A stretch of 64,000 nt of DNA from DASQBT01 sp049578545 (GCA_049578545.1 JBAUMF010000092.1:1-64000), one strand, 5' to 3'; shown: positions 44,171 to 53,799, counted from the stretch's first letter. Program-made: numbers and translations. Notes: generated from the sequence alone by a model not told the origin.

Positions 44171-44466
44171 GATACGCATCCAACCGGCAAGAAACTCAAC
44201 AGGTCCGTATTCCCGGCTTGGCAGCGGCCCGAACCATCCATGAGGAACCGAACAGGCCCCTCCAACGGGGGCGGCAATGCAGCTGAAAATTCGTCCCGCA
44301 CGACGCGCGAATATTCAACCGTTCACGTGCGATACGCCTATACTTGGGGGGACATCACGGCGTCCAGCCGTAACGGATTGAGCGGATCGCGCGGGCGATA
44401 ATGCCCTTCAGCTTCGCCTCCCATCGATCCGCAGATGCCTCTTCAACATGATCAGGAGCAAACACA

Positions 44467-44598
44467 ATGTCCAAGTCCCAGAAATCCAACAAGGAAGCCA
44501 AGAAACAGGCCGTACTGACAGCGAAGGAAAAGAAGGCGGCCAAGCAGGTGAAGAAACATGCCGGTGATATCGTGCCCATAATTGTCCGGGGTTCCTGA
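44467..44598 (+). CDS. Small lysine-rich conserved protein, 43 aa
   Basis: ATG 44467 begins a 43-residue product: MSKSQKSNKEAKKQ, then TAKEKKAAKQVKKHAGD and the end IVPIIVRGS. The same pattern (MSKSQKSNKE.KKQ ... KEKKAAK..KK) recurs in short proteins of betaproteobacteria. It is strongly basic and probably helical in the middle. The function is unknown. No strong ribosome site is seen (ATCAGGAGC lies about 15 bp upstream). Confidence 0.6.
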   Translation: MSKSQKSNKEAKKQAVLTAKEKKAAKQVKKHAGDIVPIIVRGS

Positions 44599-44921
44599 AC
44601 TCACGCCATAATCGGCCCCGTGACGGGGAAGCGGCCAAGCACCCCAGCATGGGCGAAGAACTGGCAGACGTGATGGTTTACTCAGGATAAGGCTCAATCG
44701 GCCAGGCCAACGCGCCCAAGTTCTGTTTCTACGCACCTCAACACCCATGTCCGGCGTCTTGCGGGAGAGCAGGCTGTCGGCTCTCAGCCTGTCTTGAACT
44801 CAAGCGACTTCGTCCGGCCGCGAGGAGGGACTGCGCCGGACAGCAGCTCCAGCTGAATACTTTCCTGTTCGGCCAATCCGTCCAAAGGTTGCAGCGTCGG
44901 CAGCATGCCGGCAAATGTGTG
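44599..44921. other. Stretch downstream of the helicase gene
   Basis: No clear gene. A 40-codon minus-strand frame at about 44783-44904 reads like protein (MLPTLQPLDGLAEQESIQLE ...) and ends just downstream of the helicase, but it is too short to assign. Confidence 0.35.
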
Positions 44922-47018
44922 CTACTTGGCAAGCAACATCGCCTTGATCCTGGCTCGCATGTCGACGACCAGGTCGTCCGCGATGCCGGGCAAACTGGCG
45001 GCGACGGCCTGTGCCTCTGGCCAAAATCTCGTCTCGAACAAATGCAGCAGGCTGCCAGGAATGAAGCGTGTCCTCCCGGCGTAAACATGGCGGTCGCCGA
45101 ATTGTGCCTGTTGGGAAACGAAGAAACGCTGAGGGACGATGATCTGCAGGTGATCCCTGGCACGGGTCATGGCCACGTACAGCAGCCGGCGCTCTTCTTC
45201 GATTTCGTCTGGGCTTCCGCTTGCCAGGTCCGATGGCAGACAACCGTCCACTGCGTTCAACAGATACACCGCCTTCCATTCCTGCCCCTTGGCCGAATGG
45301 ATAGTGGACAGGATCAAGTAGTCTTCATCACGCAGCGGAATGCCTGCCTGGTCGCTAGTGGCGTCCGGTGGATCGAGGATCAGTTCGGTCAGGAAGCGCT
45401 GGCGCGACGGATAGGTGGCGGCGATTTTCTCCAACTGGTCAACATCGGCCTGGCGAATTGCCGCGTCTTCATGCAGGCGTTCCAGCGGCGCCGCGTACCA
45501 CTGGCAAAGAGCCTCAAATTCGGCCGGCCAGGGCATGGCGCGCGGGTGCAACATTTCGACCAGGCCAAGAAAATCCTGCCAGGTTTCGGCAGCCGTGCCG
45601 GGCACTCGCGACTCGCGCAACCCCATCATGACATCCTGCACCCGTGCCAGATTATCCAGCAGCTGTGCCGCAGTTTTCGGGCCGATGCCGGGCAGTAGCT
45701 GCAAAACGCGGAAGCCGGCGATCCGGTCGCGCGGATTTTCGATCCAGCGCAGCACGGACAGGACATCCTTGATGTGCGCCGACTCGAGGAACTTGAGCCC
45801 GCCGAATTTCACGAAAGGAATATTGCACCGGGTCAGTTCAATTTCGAGTGTCGCGCTGTGATGCGAGGTACGGAACAGCACAGCCTGCGACTTGAGCAGG
45901 ATCCCTGTTTCACGCCGCGCCAGCACCTGCTCCACCACGAAGCCAGCCTGCTCGGCCTCATCGCGCACGCTCACCAATTGCGGCCGCTCACCCGATGCCC
46001 TGTCGCTCCACAAGTCCTTGCGGTAGCGCTCGGCAGCCAGCCCGATCACGCCATTGGCGGCAGCGAGAATGGGCTGAGTGGAGCGGAAGTTCTGCTCCAG
46101 CGTGACGATTCTTGCGTGCGGGCTGAACTGCCCGGGAAAATCCAGAATGTTGCGCACAGTCGCGCCGCGGAAGGCATAGATGGACTGTGCGTCGTCGCCG
46201 ACCACGGTAACGCCCTGTCCATCGGGCCTGAGGGACAGCACGATGCTCGCCTGCAGCGGATTCGTGTCCTGATATTCGTCGACCAGAATATGGCTGAAGC
46301 GTGCGCCGATCTCCTGCGCAAGCGCCGGGACCTGCACCATCTGCGCCCAATAGAGCAGCAGGTCGTCGTAATCCAGCACGTCCTGATCCTGTTTGGCCTC
46401 TGCGTAGGCGAGGAACAGGCGCTTGAGGTCTGCCTCCCATTCGGCGCACCAAGGGAAGCGGCGCTGCAAAACATCGGTCAACGGAGACAGGGTGTTGATC
46501 GCGGCAGAGTAAATCGCGAGGCAGGTATTCTTGCGCGGAAACCGCTTCGCCGTTCCGGACAGGCCCAGTTCGTGCCGCAGCAGATTCATCAGGTCGGCCG
46601 AGTCTTCGCGGTCGTGGACGGTAAACGCCGGGCTGAGACCGATGCGCCCCGCGTATTCGCGCAACAGGCGCGCACCAACGCTGTGAAAGGTTCCTGCCCA
46701 GACAAGTCTTGCCGCAGCGAGTCGGGGATTCGCAAGCTGGGGCACGATGCGCTCGGCCCGTCGTACCATTTCCTCTGCGGCGCGACGCGAAAACGTCAGC
46801 AGCAGCATGGCTCCCGGATCGGCGCCCTGCGCAACAAGATGAGCGACCCGGTACGCAAGCGTACTGGTCTTGCCTGATCCCGCGCCGGCGATCACCAGCA
46901 GGGGACCGGCGCCGGACCCGTCACTGCCATGCTCGACTGCAAGGCGCTGCGCCGGGTTCAGATGGGCGAGGTGGGCTTCCGCTTCGGGATTTGAGGTCTG
47001 CCCGGCAGCCCGGCTCAT
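44922..47018 (-). CDS. UvrD/PcrA-family ATP-dependent DNA helicase
   Basis: The 698-aa superfamily 1A helicase carries all core motifs. These are the Q motif LNPAQRLAVEH, Walker A IAGAGSGKTSTLAYR, Ia LLTFSRRAAEEMVRR, Walker B ILVDEYQDTNPLQ and III VVGDDAQSIYAFRGA. IV follows as LEQNFRSTQPIL, V as STIHSAKGQEWKAVYLL and VI as RRLLYVAMTRARDHLQI. It is somewhat shorter than UvrD (720 aa) and probably a paralogue. A LexA box 82 bp upstream (47100-47115) makes it a predicted SOS gene, acting in repair or recombination. The ATG at 47018 is the start of the conserved frame. Confidence 0.92.
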   Translation of the reverse strand: MSRAAGQTSNPEAEAHLAHLNPAQRLAVEHGSDGSGAGPLLVIAGAGSGKTSTLAYRVAHLVAQGADPGAMLLLTFSRRAAEEMVRRAERIVPQLANPRLAAARLVWAGTFHSVGARLLREYAGRIGLSPAFTVHDREDSADLMNLLRHELGLSGTAKRFPRKNTCLAIYSAAINTLSPLTDVLQRRFPWCAEWEADLKRLFLAYAEAKQDQDVLDYDDLLLYWAQMVQVPALAQEIGARFSHILVDEYQDTNPLQASIVLSLRPDGQGVTVVGDDAQSIYAFRGATVRNILDFPGQFSPHARIVTLEQNFRSTQPILAAANGVIGLAAERYRKDLWSDRASGERPQLVSVRDEAEQAGFVVEQVLARRETGILLKSQAVLFRTSHHSATLEIELTRCNIPFVKFGGLKFLESAHIKDVLSVLRWIENPRDRIAGFRVLQLLPGIGPKTAAQLLDNLARVQDVMMGLRESRVPGTAAETWQDFLGLVEMLHPRAMPWPAEFEALCQWYAAPLERLHEDAAIRQADVDQLEKIAATYPSRQRFLTELILDPPDATSDQAGIPLRDEDYLILSTIHSAKGQEWKAVYLLNAVDGCLPSDLASGSPDEIEEERRLLYVAMTRARDHLQIIVPQRFFVSQQAQFGDRHVYAGRTRFIPGSLLHLFETRFWPEAQAVAASLPGIADDLVVDMRARIKAMLLAK

Positions 47019-47099
47019 GCTTCGGGGTCCGCGAGTCCAGCCAGGAAAGTCGGGATGACAAGCTCGATTTGCAGGGTACTACATGGAAGATCCAGCATA

Positions 47100-47115
47100 C
47101 TGTATTTTTATACAG
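47100..47115. promoter_or_regulatory. LexA (SOS) box upstream of the helicase
   Basis: CTGTATTTTTATACAG matches the Escherichia coli-type LexA consensus CTG-N10-CAG with TAT/ATA next to the triplets. It is 82 bp upstream of the helicase start on the minus strand and nearly identical to the box in front of lexA at 56560-56575. Confidence 0.88.
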
Positions 47116-47262
47116 TAGACGGCAATTGACAAGTGACAAGCCTCGGTCTGCCTTCGGCGTACCACGAACACGGCCACGCCTGTTGGCAGGCGCCAGGCAG
47201 AAAGTCCCTGACTTTTGCTTGTGCCCTGCGACCGAGGCGCAACATCAGTGAAAGATCCGCGA

Positions 47263-47922
47263 CTAGCGCGCGAGTGGCGCAAGGCACTCCGAGTCATCAT
47301 TCTTCACGTTGTTGACTCGCAGGCTGACCGGATACACCGTCATGCGTTCGGGCGGAAATGGCTTGAGCAGTTCCTGCGCCTTCGCGCTCCCGGGATCCAG
47401 CCACGCCGAGTAATCGTCCGGCGCCAGAATCACAGGCATGCGGTTATGCAAGTCGCCGACCAGCGTGTTGGCGTTGGTGGTGATGATGGTGCAGGTTTCC
47501 ACTGCCTGCCCGACAGGGTTCGCCCAATGTTCCCACAGGCCTGCCATCGCGAATGGCGTCTGGTCCGCCATGCGGATGCAATACGGCTGCTTGCGTCCGG
47601 CAATCGGTTTCCATTCATAAAAGGCATCGGCCGGAATCAGGCAGTGGCGGCGCCGGTAGGCGCTGCGGAAGGCGGGCTTGTCCGCCAGCGTTTCGGCCCG
47701 CGCATTGATGAGCTTGAAGCCGATGGCCGGATCCTTCGCCCAGGACGGGATCAGTCCCCACTTATGCAGAGCCAGCTCGCGGCCCTGCCCCATGTTGCGC
47801 ACCACCGGGATCATCTGGCTCGGAGCGATGTTGTAATGGGCCAAGAGTTCCGGCACCCACAGCAGGTTGAACCGCTGTGCGATCACCTCGGGGGGAGAAG
47901 TCAGGGCGTAACGTCCGCACAT
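47263..47922 (-). CDS. yedK: SOS response-associated peptidase YedK (SRAP)
   Basis: The 219-aa protein belongs to the SRAP/HMCES family, which forms a covalent bond with abasic sites in single-stranded DNA. The Met is followed by the catalytic Cys (MCGRYALT). Further family blocks are YNIAPSQMIPVVR, HKWGLIPSWAKD, LINARAETLADKPAFR, RHCLIPADAFYEWK with the Glu, and DLHNRMPVIL with the His. The length is normal. It lies upstream of the helicase on the same strand, 245 bp away, and no LexA box is seen in front of it. Confidence 0.93.
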   Translation of the reverse strand: MCGRYALTSPPEVIAQRFNLLWVPELLAHYNIAPSQMIPVVRNMGQGRELALHKWGLIPSWAKDPAIGFKLINARAETLADKPAFRSAYRRRHCLIPADAFYEWKPIAGRKQPYCIRMADQTPFAMAGLWEHWANPVGQAVETCTIITTNANTLVGDLHNRMPVILAPDDYSAWLDPGSAKAQELLKPFPPERMTVYPVSLRVNNVKNDDSECLAPLAR

Positions 47923-48275
47923 ACAAGCAGTCTATCCAAAACAACGACGGGGCAAAACGCTCGCTTTGCCAAGGCGCCCTTTTGGCGAGTGCCTGCTTTC
48001 CAGACCAGTGACAGACTGTCGCCGATCCGAAGCGGTCCTAAGATCTTCCGACTCCTAACTGTCCGCTCCCGGAGATGCAGCGGTCATTCCCGAAGTTAGA
48101 CCGGAGGATAACACCTCGGCCCTAAACGACACTCACCCCTTGTCTCAAACGGGGCTTCAGGATGGTGAAATGGACGCCCTTATCTGAGACAGGCGAGTTA
48201 CCGCCCTGGACTCCACCCTGCCCTTCTTCATATGGACCTTTGCCATCCAAGCCAACTTTATAGGGCAGGTTGGTT
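47923..48275. other. Stretch without a supported gene
   Basis: Spacer between the yedK start and the end of a minus-strand secreted protein gene. No convincing open frame, no LexA box and no clear terminator. Confidence 0.4.
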
Positions 48276-48728
48276 CTATTCGTTTCCTGAGGCTCGACGC
48301 CACACGTGTGAGTAAGAGCCATTCTCGATGTCATAGTCGAAAAAGTGAGTTCCATCCGAAGCGCGGAATACGGCGAAGCAGTTCTCCTTGGACGCATGTG
48401 TCTTGCCCAACTTATGAGGCGATTCTGTGAAAGCGAGACAGTAGGCATTATTCTTTTCATCGATACGCCATTTGCCCGTCGTATCGTGAAAACCTCTCCT
48501 GTCAACGGAACCATCGGGCTTGTACGTCAACACATGTTTCCCCTTCGTCCCCTTGGATTTAACTACACCGGGAAAAAACGCCTTGAGCTCTTCCGTACTC
48601 AATCGCTGAAGCCCAAGGGCCTCCGCCTCCTTCATGTTTGCCGGTGCTGCTGGAAATTCTTTGGCAAAGGCAGAACTAAATGGAACGAAAAGCACTACAG
48701 ACAAACACAATACACATAAGCGATTCAT
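48276..48728 (-). CDS. Secreted hypothetical protein, DUF995-like
   Basis: From ATG 48728 the product of about 150 aa has a signal peptide (MNRLCVLCLSVVLFVPFSSAFA). The mature part includes GLQRLSTEELKAFFPGVV, TYKPDGSVDRRGF, GKWRIDEKNNAYCLAF and NCFAVFRASDGTHFFDYDIE, a lipocalin-like repeating strand pattern with two Cys that could pair. It resembles the DUF995 family of exported proteins of unknown role. The open frame extends 25 codons upstream, but the signal peptide sets the start; AGG lies near it. Confidence 0.6.
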   Translation of the reverse strand: MNRLCVLCLSVVLFVPFSSAFAKEFPAAPANMKEAEALGLQRLSTEELKAFFPGVVKSKGTKGKHVLTYKPDGSVDRRGFHDTTGKWRIDEKNNAYCLAFTESPHKLGKTHASKENCFAVFRASDGTHFFDYDIENGSYSHVWRRASGNE

Positions 48729-49258
48729 CGCAACCTCCCGTCCAAACGACTCCTCCTCAAACAACCCCACTGGAAGTATAGGCTCCTTATGTAAGGCGAG
48801 CATAGGAAGGGGTAACTGGAATTGGACAGGCCCACTCCGGCTCGCTCATCAAGGTGGCCTATCTGACCGCTCTCGCTAGCGCAACCTTACCCGTCGCTGC
48901 CCCCACGCCGTCGTTACGAACAATCTGGCGTCACGTTCGACAATCGCATAAGGCCGAAGCTTGGCCGCTGCACCAGTCTTCGCCGGTGTCTCCTACATCC
49001 CGAGGACCGGACGGTCATTAGTGCGATTTTGCTGCCTCGCCAAAGACCGCTTGTGGCCTATCCTAATGGGATGGGGTGTCAACAGACGTTCATAACCCGG
49101 TCGGCAGGTATAAGCTTTGCAGCGGGAGGTGACGTTGGACAACGGTGGCATGACCTACCCTTGTTGGCCACCCTCTGTCGGTCGAGCGCCCCCGGTTAGC
49201 TGACGCTGGCGGCAACGTCACCAGATGCCCTTCAGGGCGGATTCGAATTGGAGTCCTC
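48729..49258. other. Intergenic stretch of divergent genes
   Basis: Between a minus-strand secreted protein and a plus-strand cytochrome-type gene. It must contain the promoters of both, but no clear hexamers stand out. No convincing coding frame. TTGGAGTCCTC just before 49259 is the ribosome site of the right-hand gene. Confidence 0.4.
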
Positions 49259-50076
49259 ATGAAACTATTGCGGATATGGATTGCCGTCGTCTTCAACCTC
49301 GCGCTTTGTCCGCTCTATGCCTCGGCTGCAGGGGACGCGATTGACGTGGTGCTGCCTGGAGTGGAAACCCATTTCAGCCTCTCGCAGCTCCGGTCAAAGC
49401 TCAAGACAATCAGCGTCACGATCGACGATCCCGATTACAAGATGACCAAGACGTTCGAAGGCTTCCTTCTCGTTGATCTACTCAAGGAAGCCGGACTCTC
49501 GGATGCATCCCCTGGCGACGAAGTCGTATTCATTGCCAGGGACGGATATTCGCCGAACACATCGTTTGACATGATTCGCGCGCATCGCGCAATTGTGGCT
49601 TTCCGGGAGAAAGGCAAGTCCTCCTTCGACAAGCTGCGACAAGGCAAAGCGATGGTCTCACCGGCCCAGTATTACCTGGTCTGGGAGGGGGCTCGAAGCT
49701 GGCAGACAAAGTCCCCTGGCCCTACCAATTGGTGAAGATCGAGGTCGTCAACTTCAGGCTGAAATTCGGGAAACTCTACCCCGGCGGTGTGGCGGCCGAT
49801 TCCTCAGTGATGAAGGGGTTCCTGACATTCAAGAAAGAGTGTGTCCGCTGCCATTCCATCAATCTTCAGGGCGGTGATATCGGCCCTGAGCTCAATGCCC
49901 CGCAGAACGTCACGGAATACTGGCCGATCAACACATTGAAGCGCTTCATCCGCAACGCCCCGAGCTTTCGCTACAAATCGAAGATGCCTCCGTTCGCGCA
50001 GCTGGACGAGCAGCAAGTGGACGAACTAATCGAATACTTGAAGCATATGAAGGAACTCAAGATCACGTCGCCATAA
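49259..50076 (+). pseudogene. Two-domain cytochrome c protein gene with a frameshift
   Basis: The first frame (49259-49735) gives a signal peptide (MKLLRIWIAVVFNLALCPLYASA) and a domain resembling small molybdopterin-binding-type folds (PGVETHFSLSQLRSKL, EGFLLVDLLKEAGL, DEVVFIARDGYSPN). It derails after YYLVWEG. The next frame continues with GSKLADKVPWPYQLVKIEV, then FKKECVRCHSINLQGGDIGPEL with a CxxCH haem site, and ends at 50076. The break lies at five G residues, 49687-49691; a sixth G would join the frames. Intact, it would be a periplasmic mono-haem cytochrome of about 270 aa. Sequencing error, phase variation and real decay are all possible. Confidence 0.8.
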
Positions 50077-50321
50077 AGAGCGGGCGCGCGACGATGTCGC
50101 CGTTGGCAATGCATGGTCGGCTCATTACGGAGCTCGCAGCGGCATCGGTAGACAAATTCGCGCCAGTTGAGAACTTTCCGCACGATGGCTGATTGCGGCC
50201 GGGAACCGGTCGACCAAATGTCAGATTTTGGCGAGTCATCAAGGACAAGATGTGGCCGTTCCCAGGCGTTCGATTCTATCAATAGCGCCAGCTCTTCCAT
50301 TCCCGCAAATCTGCCACTCCC

Positions 50322-53300
50322 TCACTGGAAATCCCGTGACTGGGTCACCAGATTACCCAGCAGCGGCGTCAAATCCCTGAGCCGGCCGGCGATAAGGTGT
50401 GCCACCTCGCCCTGCCGCTCCAGCACGCCGTATACCGCCAGCAGGCGTGAGCCAAGCAGTTCGTGCCGCTGGCGCTCGGCAAGGTCGCGCCATACCACGA
50501 CGTTGATTGAGCCGGTCTCGTCCTCCAGGGTAAGGAAGGTTACACCGCTGGCGGTGCCGGGGCGCTGGCGGCTGATCACCAGCCCGGCAGCGCGCGTGAT
50601 TTTTCCATGGGGCAGGAGGTGCAATTGCATGGCGGTGACGAGGCGCTGGCGCTGAAGATGGTTGCGCAGCAGCGCCAGTGGATGACGGCCCAGGGTGAGA
50701 CCCAGGCTGGCATAGTCGGCCACCAGGTCCTGCCCCTCGGTGGGCGTGACCAGTTGCGGCTGCGTCTCCTCGACCGGGGCAGCAGTCAGCGGCGTGCCCG
50801 GCTCGATGCCAGCAACGTCCCACCAGGCTTGGCGGCGGTGCCCGGCAAGCGGAGCCAGGGCACCGGCCGCAGCGAGGCACTTGAGGTCACGCCGGTCCAG
50901 GCCACCGTGCAGGGCCAGGTCTTGCACACTCTCGAACGGCCTTTGCGCCCGCGCCGCGATGAGGCGTGCCGCGCCTTCCATTGAGAAGCCATTGACCATG
51001 CGCAAACCGAGACGTAGCGCAGGCGTGCTTCGCGAGTGAGGCGCAATCTCCCCTCGCTCCGCTTGCGGAGCGAGGGGCAGGGGGAGAGGGGAGAATGGCG
51101 CCTCATCCCTAGCTCCTGACTCATGATTCCTGATTCCTGATTTCCCACCCTGTTCCAGCGTGCAATCCCAATCGCTTGCCGTCACATCCACCGGCCGCAC
51201 CTCCACGCCGTGACGGCGCGCATCCTGCACGATCTGGGCGGGGGCGTAGAAGCCCATCGGCTGGCTGTTCAACAGCGCGCAGGCGAACGCCGCCGGCTCG
51301 TAGAGCTTGAGCCAGGCGGACACATAGACCAGCAGCGCAAAGCTCGCGGCGTGGGATTCAGGAAAGCCGTACTCGCCGAAGCCCTGGATCTGCTGGAAGA
51401 TCTGCCGGGCAAACTCCTCACGGTAGCCGCGCGCACGCATGCCCTCGACCAGGCGGCGCTCGAACTGCTCCAGCCCCCCCTTGCGCCGCCACGCTGCCAT
51501 CGAACGCCGCACCTGGTCCGCTTCGCCCGGGGTGAAGCCGGCCGCCACCACCGCAAGCCGCATCACCTGCTCCTGGAAAATTGGCACACCCAAGGTGCGT
51601 TGCAGCACATCCCGCACGGCCTCGCTCGGGTAGCTCACCGGCTCCAGGCCCTGACGGCGGCGCAGGTAGGGGTGCACCATGCCGCCCTGAATCGGGCCGG
51701 GACGCACGATGGCAACTTCGATCACCAGGTCATAGAAACAGCGCGGCCGCATGCGCGGGAGCATGGCCATCTGCGCGCGCGACTCGATCTGGAACACTCC
51801 AACCGTATCAGCCTGTCCGATCATGTCGTACACCGCCGGGTCTTCGGATGGGATGTCTGCCATTGTCATCGGCCGGCCGCGCACCGCCGCCACGCCTTCC
51901 AGCGCGCGGCGGATGGCAGAGAGCATGCCAAGGGCCAGCACATCCACTTTCAGCAGCCCGAGGGCGTCGAGATCGTCCTTGTCCCACTGGATGACGGTGC
52001 GTTCTGCCATTGCTGCATTCTCGATCGGCACCAGCTGCGAAAGCTTGCCGCGCGCAATCACGAAGCCACCCACGTGCTGGGACAGGTGGCGCGGGAAGCC
52101 CACCAGTTCGTCAACCAGGCGCATGAGCAAAGCCACCCTGCCATTGGCGGGATCGAAGCCGGCTTCCGCCAACCGCTGCGGCAGCACCTTGCGCCCGTCC
52201 CACCACGCCATGGATTTCGCCAGGCGGTCGACCTGTTCCAGGTCGAAGCCCAGTGCCTTGCCCACGTCGCGCATCGCGCTTCTGGGCCGGTAGGTGATCA
52301 CGGTGGCGGCCAGCGCCGCACGGTCGCGACCGTATTTCGCGTACAGGTACTGGATCACCTCCTCGCGCCGCTCGTGCTCGAAATCGACGTCGATGTCGGG
52401 CGGCTCGTTGCGCTCGCGCGAAATGAAGCGCTCGAACAGCATGGCCATGCATGCCGGGTTCACTTCCGTGATCTGCAGCGCATAGCACACCGCTGAATTG
52501 GCGGCGGAGCCGCGCCCCTGGCACAGGATGCCGCGGCTGCGGGCAAACCGCACGATGTCATGGACGGTGAGGAAATACGGCTCGTACTGGAGTTCCTCGA
52601 TCAGCGCCAGTTCATGCTCAACCAGGGCGCGCACCTTGTCCGGCACGCTGTCCGGGAAGCGCCGCTTGAGGCCTTCCTCGGTCAGGCGGCGCAGGTAGGA
52701 AATAGGTGTCTCCCCTGCCGGCACCAGTTCTTCGGGATACTCGTAGCGCAGCTCGTCGAGCGAGAACTGACAGCGCGCTGCGATGATCACGGACTGCTCC
52801 AGCAGTTGCGCTGGATAGAGGCGCGCCAGGTCGGGCCGCTCGCGCAGATGGCGTTCGCCATTGGGATACAGCGCGGCACCGACGTCAGATACCGGCACGC
52901 CGAGGCGGATGGCGGTGAGCGTATCCTGCAGCGGGCGCCGCTCTGTACCATGCATGTGCACGTCCCCCGCCGCCGTTAGCGGCAAGCCGGCCGCTGCGCC
53001 CAGTTCGCTCAAGGCTGCCAGCCGCTCTGCATCATCGGGGGCGCGGAACAATTCCACCGCCAGCCACGAGCGTCCCGCAAAACCCGCCGCGAGCCGGCGC
53101 GCCTGCTTCAGTGAAGGCAATGGATCAGGCAGCAGCAGCGCGAGGCAGCCGGGCAGCTCATCGCAGATATCCTGAAACGCAAGCCGGTAGTGGCCCTTGG
53201 TCGCGTTGCGCCGTCCCTGGGTGATCAGCGCAGACAGATTGCCGTAGCCACTGCGATCGGTTGCCAGCAGCACCACGCGCGGGCCATCGCTACAGCGGAT

Positions 53301-53501
53301 CTCGCTGCCCACGATGAGTTTCAGCCCGCAGGCCCCGGCCGCCACATGGGCGCGCACGATGCCGGCCAGTGAACACTCGTCAGTCAGGGCCAGGGCTGCA
53401 TAGCCCAGTTCATGCGCGCGCGCCACCAACTCTTCCGGATGCGATGCGCCGCGCAGGAAAGTGAAGTTGGACAGGCAGTGCAGCTCGGCGTAATCGGTCA
53501 T
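50322..53501 (-). CDS. dnaE2: Error-prone DNA polymerase DnaE2 (ImuC)
   Basis: DnaE2 is the C-family polymerase of the ImuA-ImuB-DnaE2 translesion complex. The product has about 1059 aa from ATG 53501 (MTDYAELHCLSNFTFLRGAS), with an N-terminal PHP domain. The polymerase core has GRGSAANSAVCYALQITEV and RNEPPDIDVDFEHERREEVI, which provides catalytic aspartates. TVIQWDKDDLDALGLLKVDVL follows, and a C-terminal OB region has ASGVTFLTLEDETGSINVVVW. An insert of about 40 residues rich in Pro, Leu and Arg (after DWDCTLEQGG) is encoded by a dispersed repeat at 51041-51097 and flanking bases. The last gene of the lexA-imuA-imuB-dnaE2 unit; 298 bp separate it from imuB. Confidence 0.94.
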   Translation of the reverse strand: MTDYAELHCLSNFTFLRGASHPEELVARAHELGYAALALTDECSLAGIVRAHVAAGACGLKLIVGSEIRCSDGPRVVLLATDRSGYGNLSALITQGRRNATKGHYRLAFQDICDELPGCLALLLPDPLPSLKQARRLAAGFAGRSWLAVELFRAPDDAERLAALSELGAAAGLPLTAAGDVHMHGTERRPLQDTLTAIRLGVPVSDVGAALYPNGERHLRERPDLARLYPAQLLEQSVIIAARCQFSLDELRYEYPEELVPAGETPISYLRRLTEEGLKRRFPDSVPDKVRALVEHELALIEELQYEPYFLTVHDIVRFARSRGILCQGRGSAANSAVCYALQITEVNPACMAMLFERFISRERNEPPDIDVDFEHERREEVIQYLYAKYGRDRAALAATVITYRPRSAMRDVGKALGFDLEQVDRLAKSMAWWDGRKVLPQRLAEAGFDPANGRVALLMRLVDELVGFPRHLSQHVGGFVIARGKLSQLVPIENAAMAERTVIQWDKDDLDALGLLKVDVLALGMLSAIRRALEGVAAVRGRPMTMADIPSEDPAVYDMIGQADTVGVFQIESRAQMAMLPRMRPRCFYDLVIEVAIVRPGPIQGGMVHPYLRRRQGLEPVSYPSEAVRDVLQRTLGVPIFQEQVMRLAVVAAGFTPGEADQVRRSMAAWRRKGGLEQFERRLVEGMRARGYREEFARQIFQQIQGFGEYGFPESHAASFALLVYVSAWLKLYEPAAFACALLNSQPMGFYAPAQIVQDARRHGVEVRPVDVTASDWDCTLEQGGKSGIRNHESGARDEAPFSPLPLPLAPQAERGEIAPHSRSTPALRLGLRMVNGFSMEGAARLIAARAQRPFESVQDLALHGGLDRRDLKCLAAAGALAPLAGHRRQAWWDVAGIEPGTPLTAAPVEETQPQLVTPTEGQDLVADYASLGLTLGRHPLALLRNHLQRQRLVTAMQLHLLPHGKITRAAGLVISRQRPGTASGVTFLTLEDETGSINVVVWRDLAERQRHELLGSRLLAVYGVLERQGEVAHLIAGRLRDLTPLLGNLVTQSRDFQ
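51041..51097. repeat. Dispersed GC-rich repeat inserted in dnaE2
   Basis: The core is a perfect hairpin, CCCCTCGCTCC (51050-51060) / GGAGCGAGGGG (51067-51077), with loop GCTTGC, followed by purine-rich GGGGGAGAGGGGAG. The reverse complement of 53713-53770 has the same order and similar bases: GCGCAATCTCCCCTCG, CCGCTTGCGG, then GAGGGG runs. Within dnaE2 it is translated in frame. To its right lie near-tandem GATTCCT copies (51125-51140). Confidence 0.75.
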
Positions 53502-53519
53502 GAAACTAAAGGAGACATT

Positions 53520-53770
53520 CCTCCGCGGAGGGCGCAGAGGAACGCACAGCGCAATATTCAAACCGGCTAACCATCATGCTCATGCAAATCCCGTCGATGC
53601 TGAAGTTCCTCAACGCAATTCAGCGCAAAGGGTGCTCCCTCGCCCCCTGCAAAGAGGAGAGGGCGTGGGTGAGGGGGTCGAAGGCACATCGGAGGCAAAC
53701 GTGATTTCAGGCACTCTCGCCCCTCACCCCCGGCCCCTTTCCCCGCAAGCGGGACGAGGGGAGATTGCGC
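53520..53770. repeat. Repeat-laden spacer between imuB and dnaE2
   Basis: At 53713-53770 lies a second copy of the repeat found inside dnaE2, in the opposite orientation. It includes CCCCGCAAGCGGG and ends GAGGGGAGATTGCGC. At 53522-53545 a CCTCCGCGGAGG palindrome followed by GCGCAGAGGAACGC resembles a common intergenic repeat type of betaproteobacteria. The whole spacer interrupts the usual close packing of imuB and dnaE2. Confidence 0.65.
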
Positions 53771-53799
53771 GCCGTCTCCTTACTGCACTGCTCGCGCCT

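Noticed and set aside
51125..51140. Short GATTCCT tandem repeat as a CRISPR array
   Set aside because: Only two or three near-copies without unique spacers; belongs to the dispersed repeat inside dnaE2.
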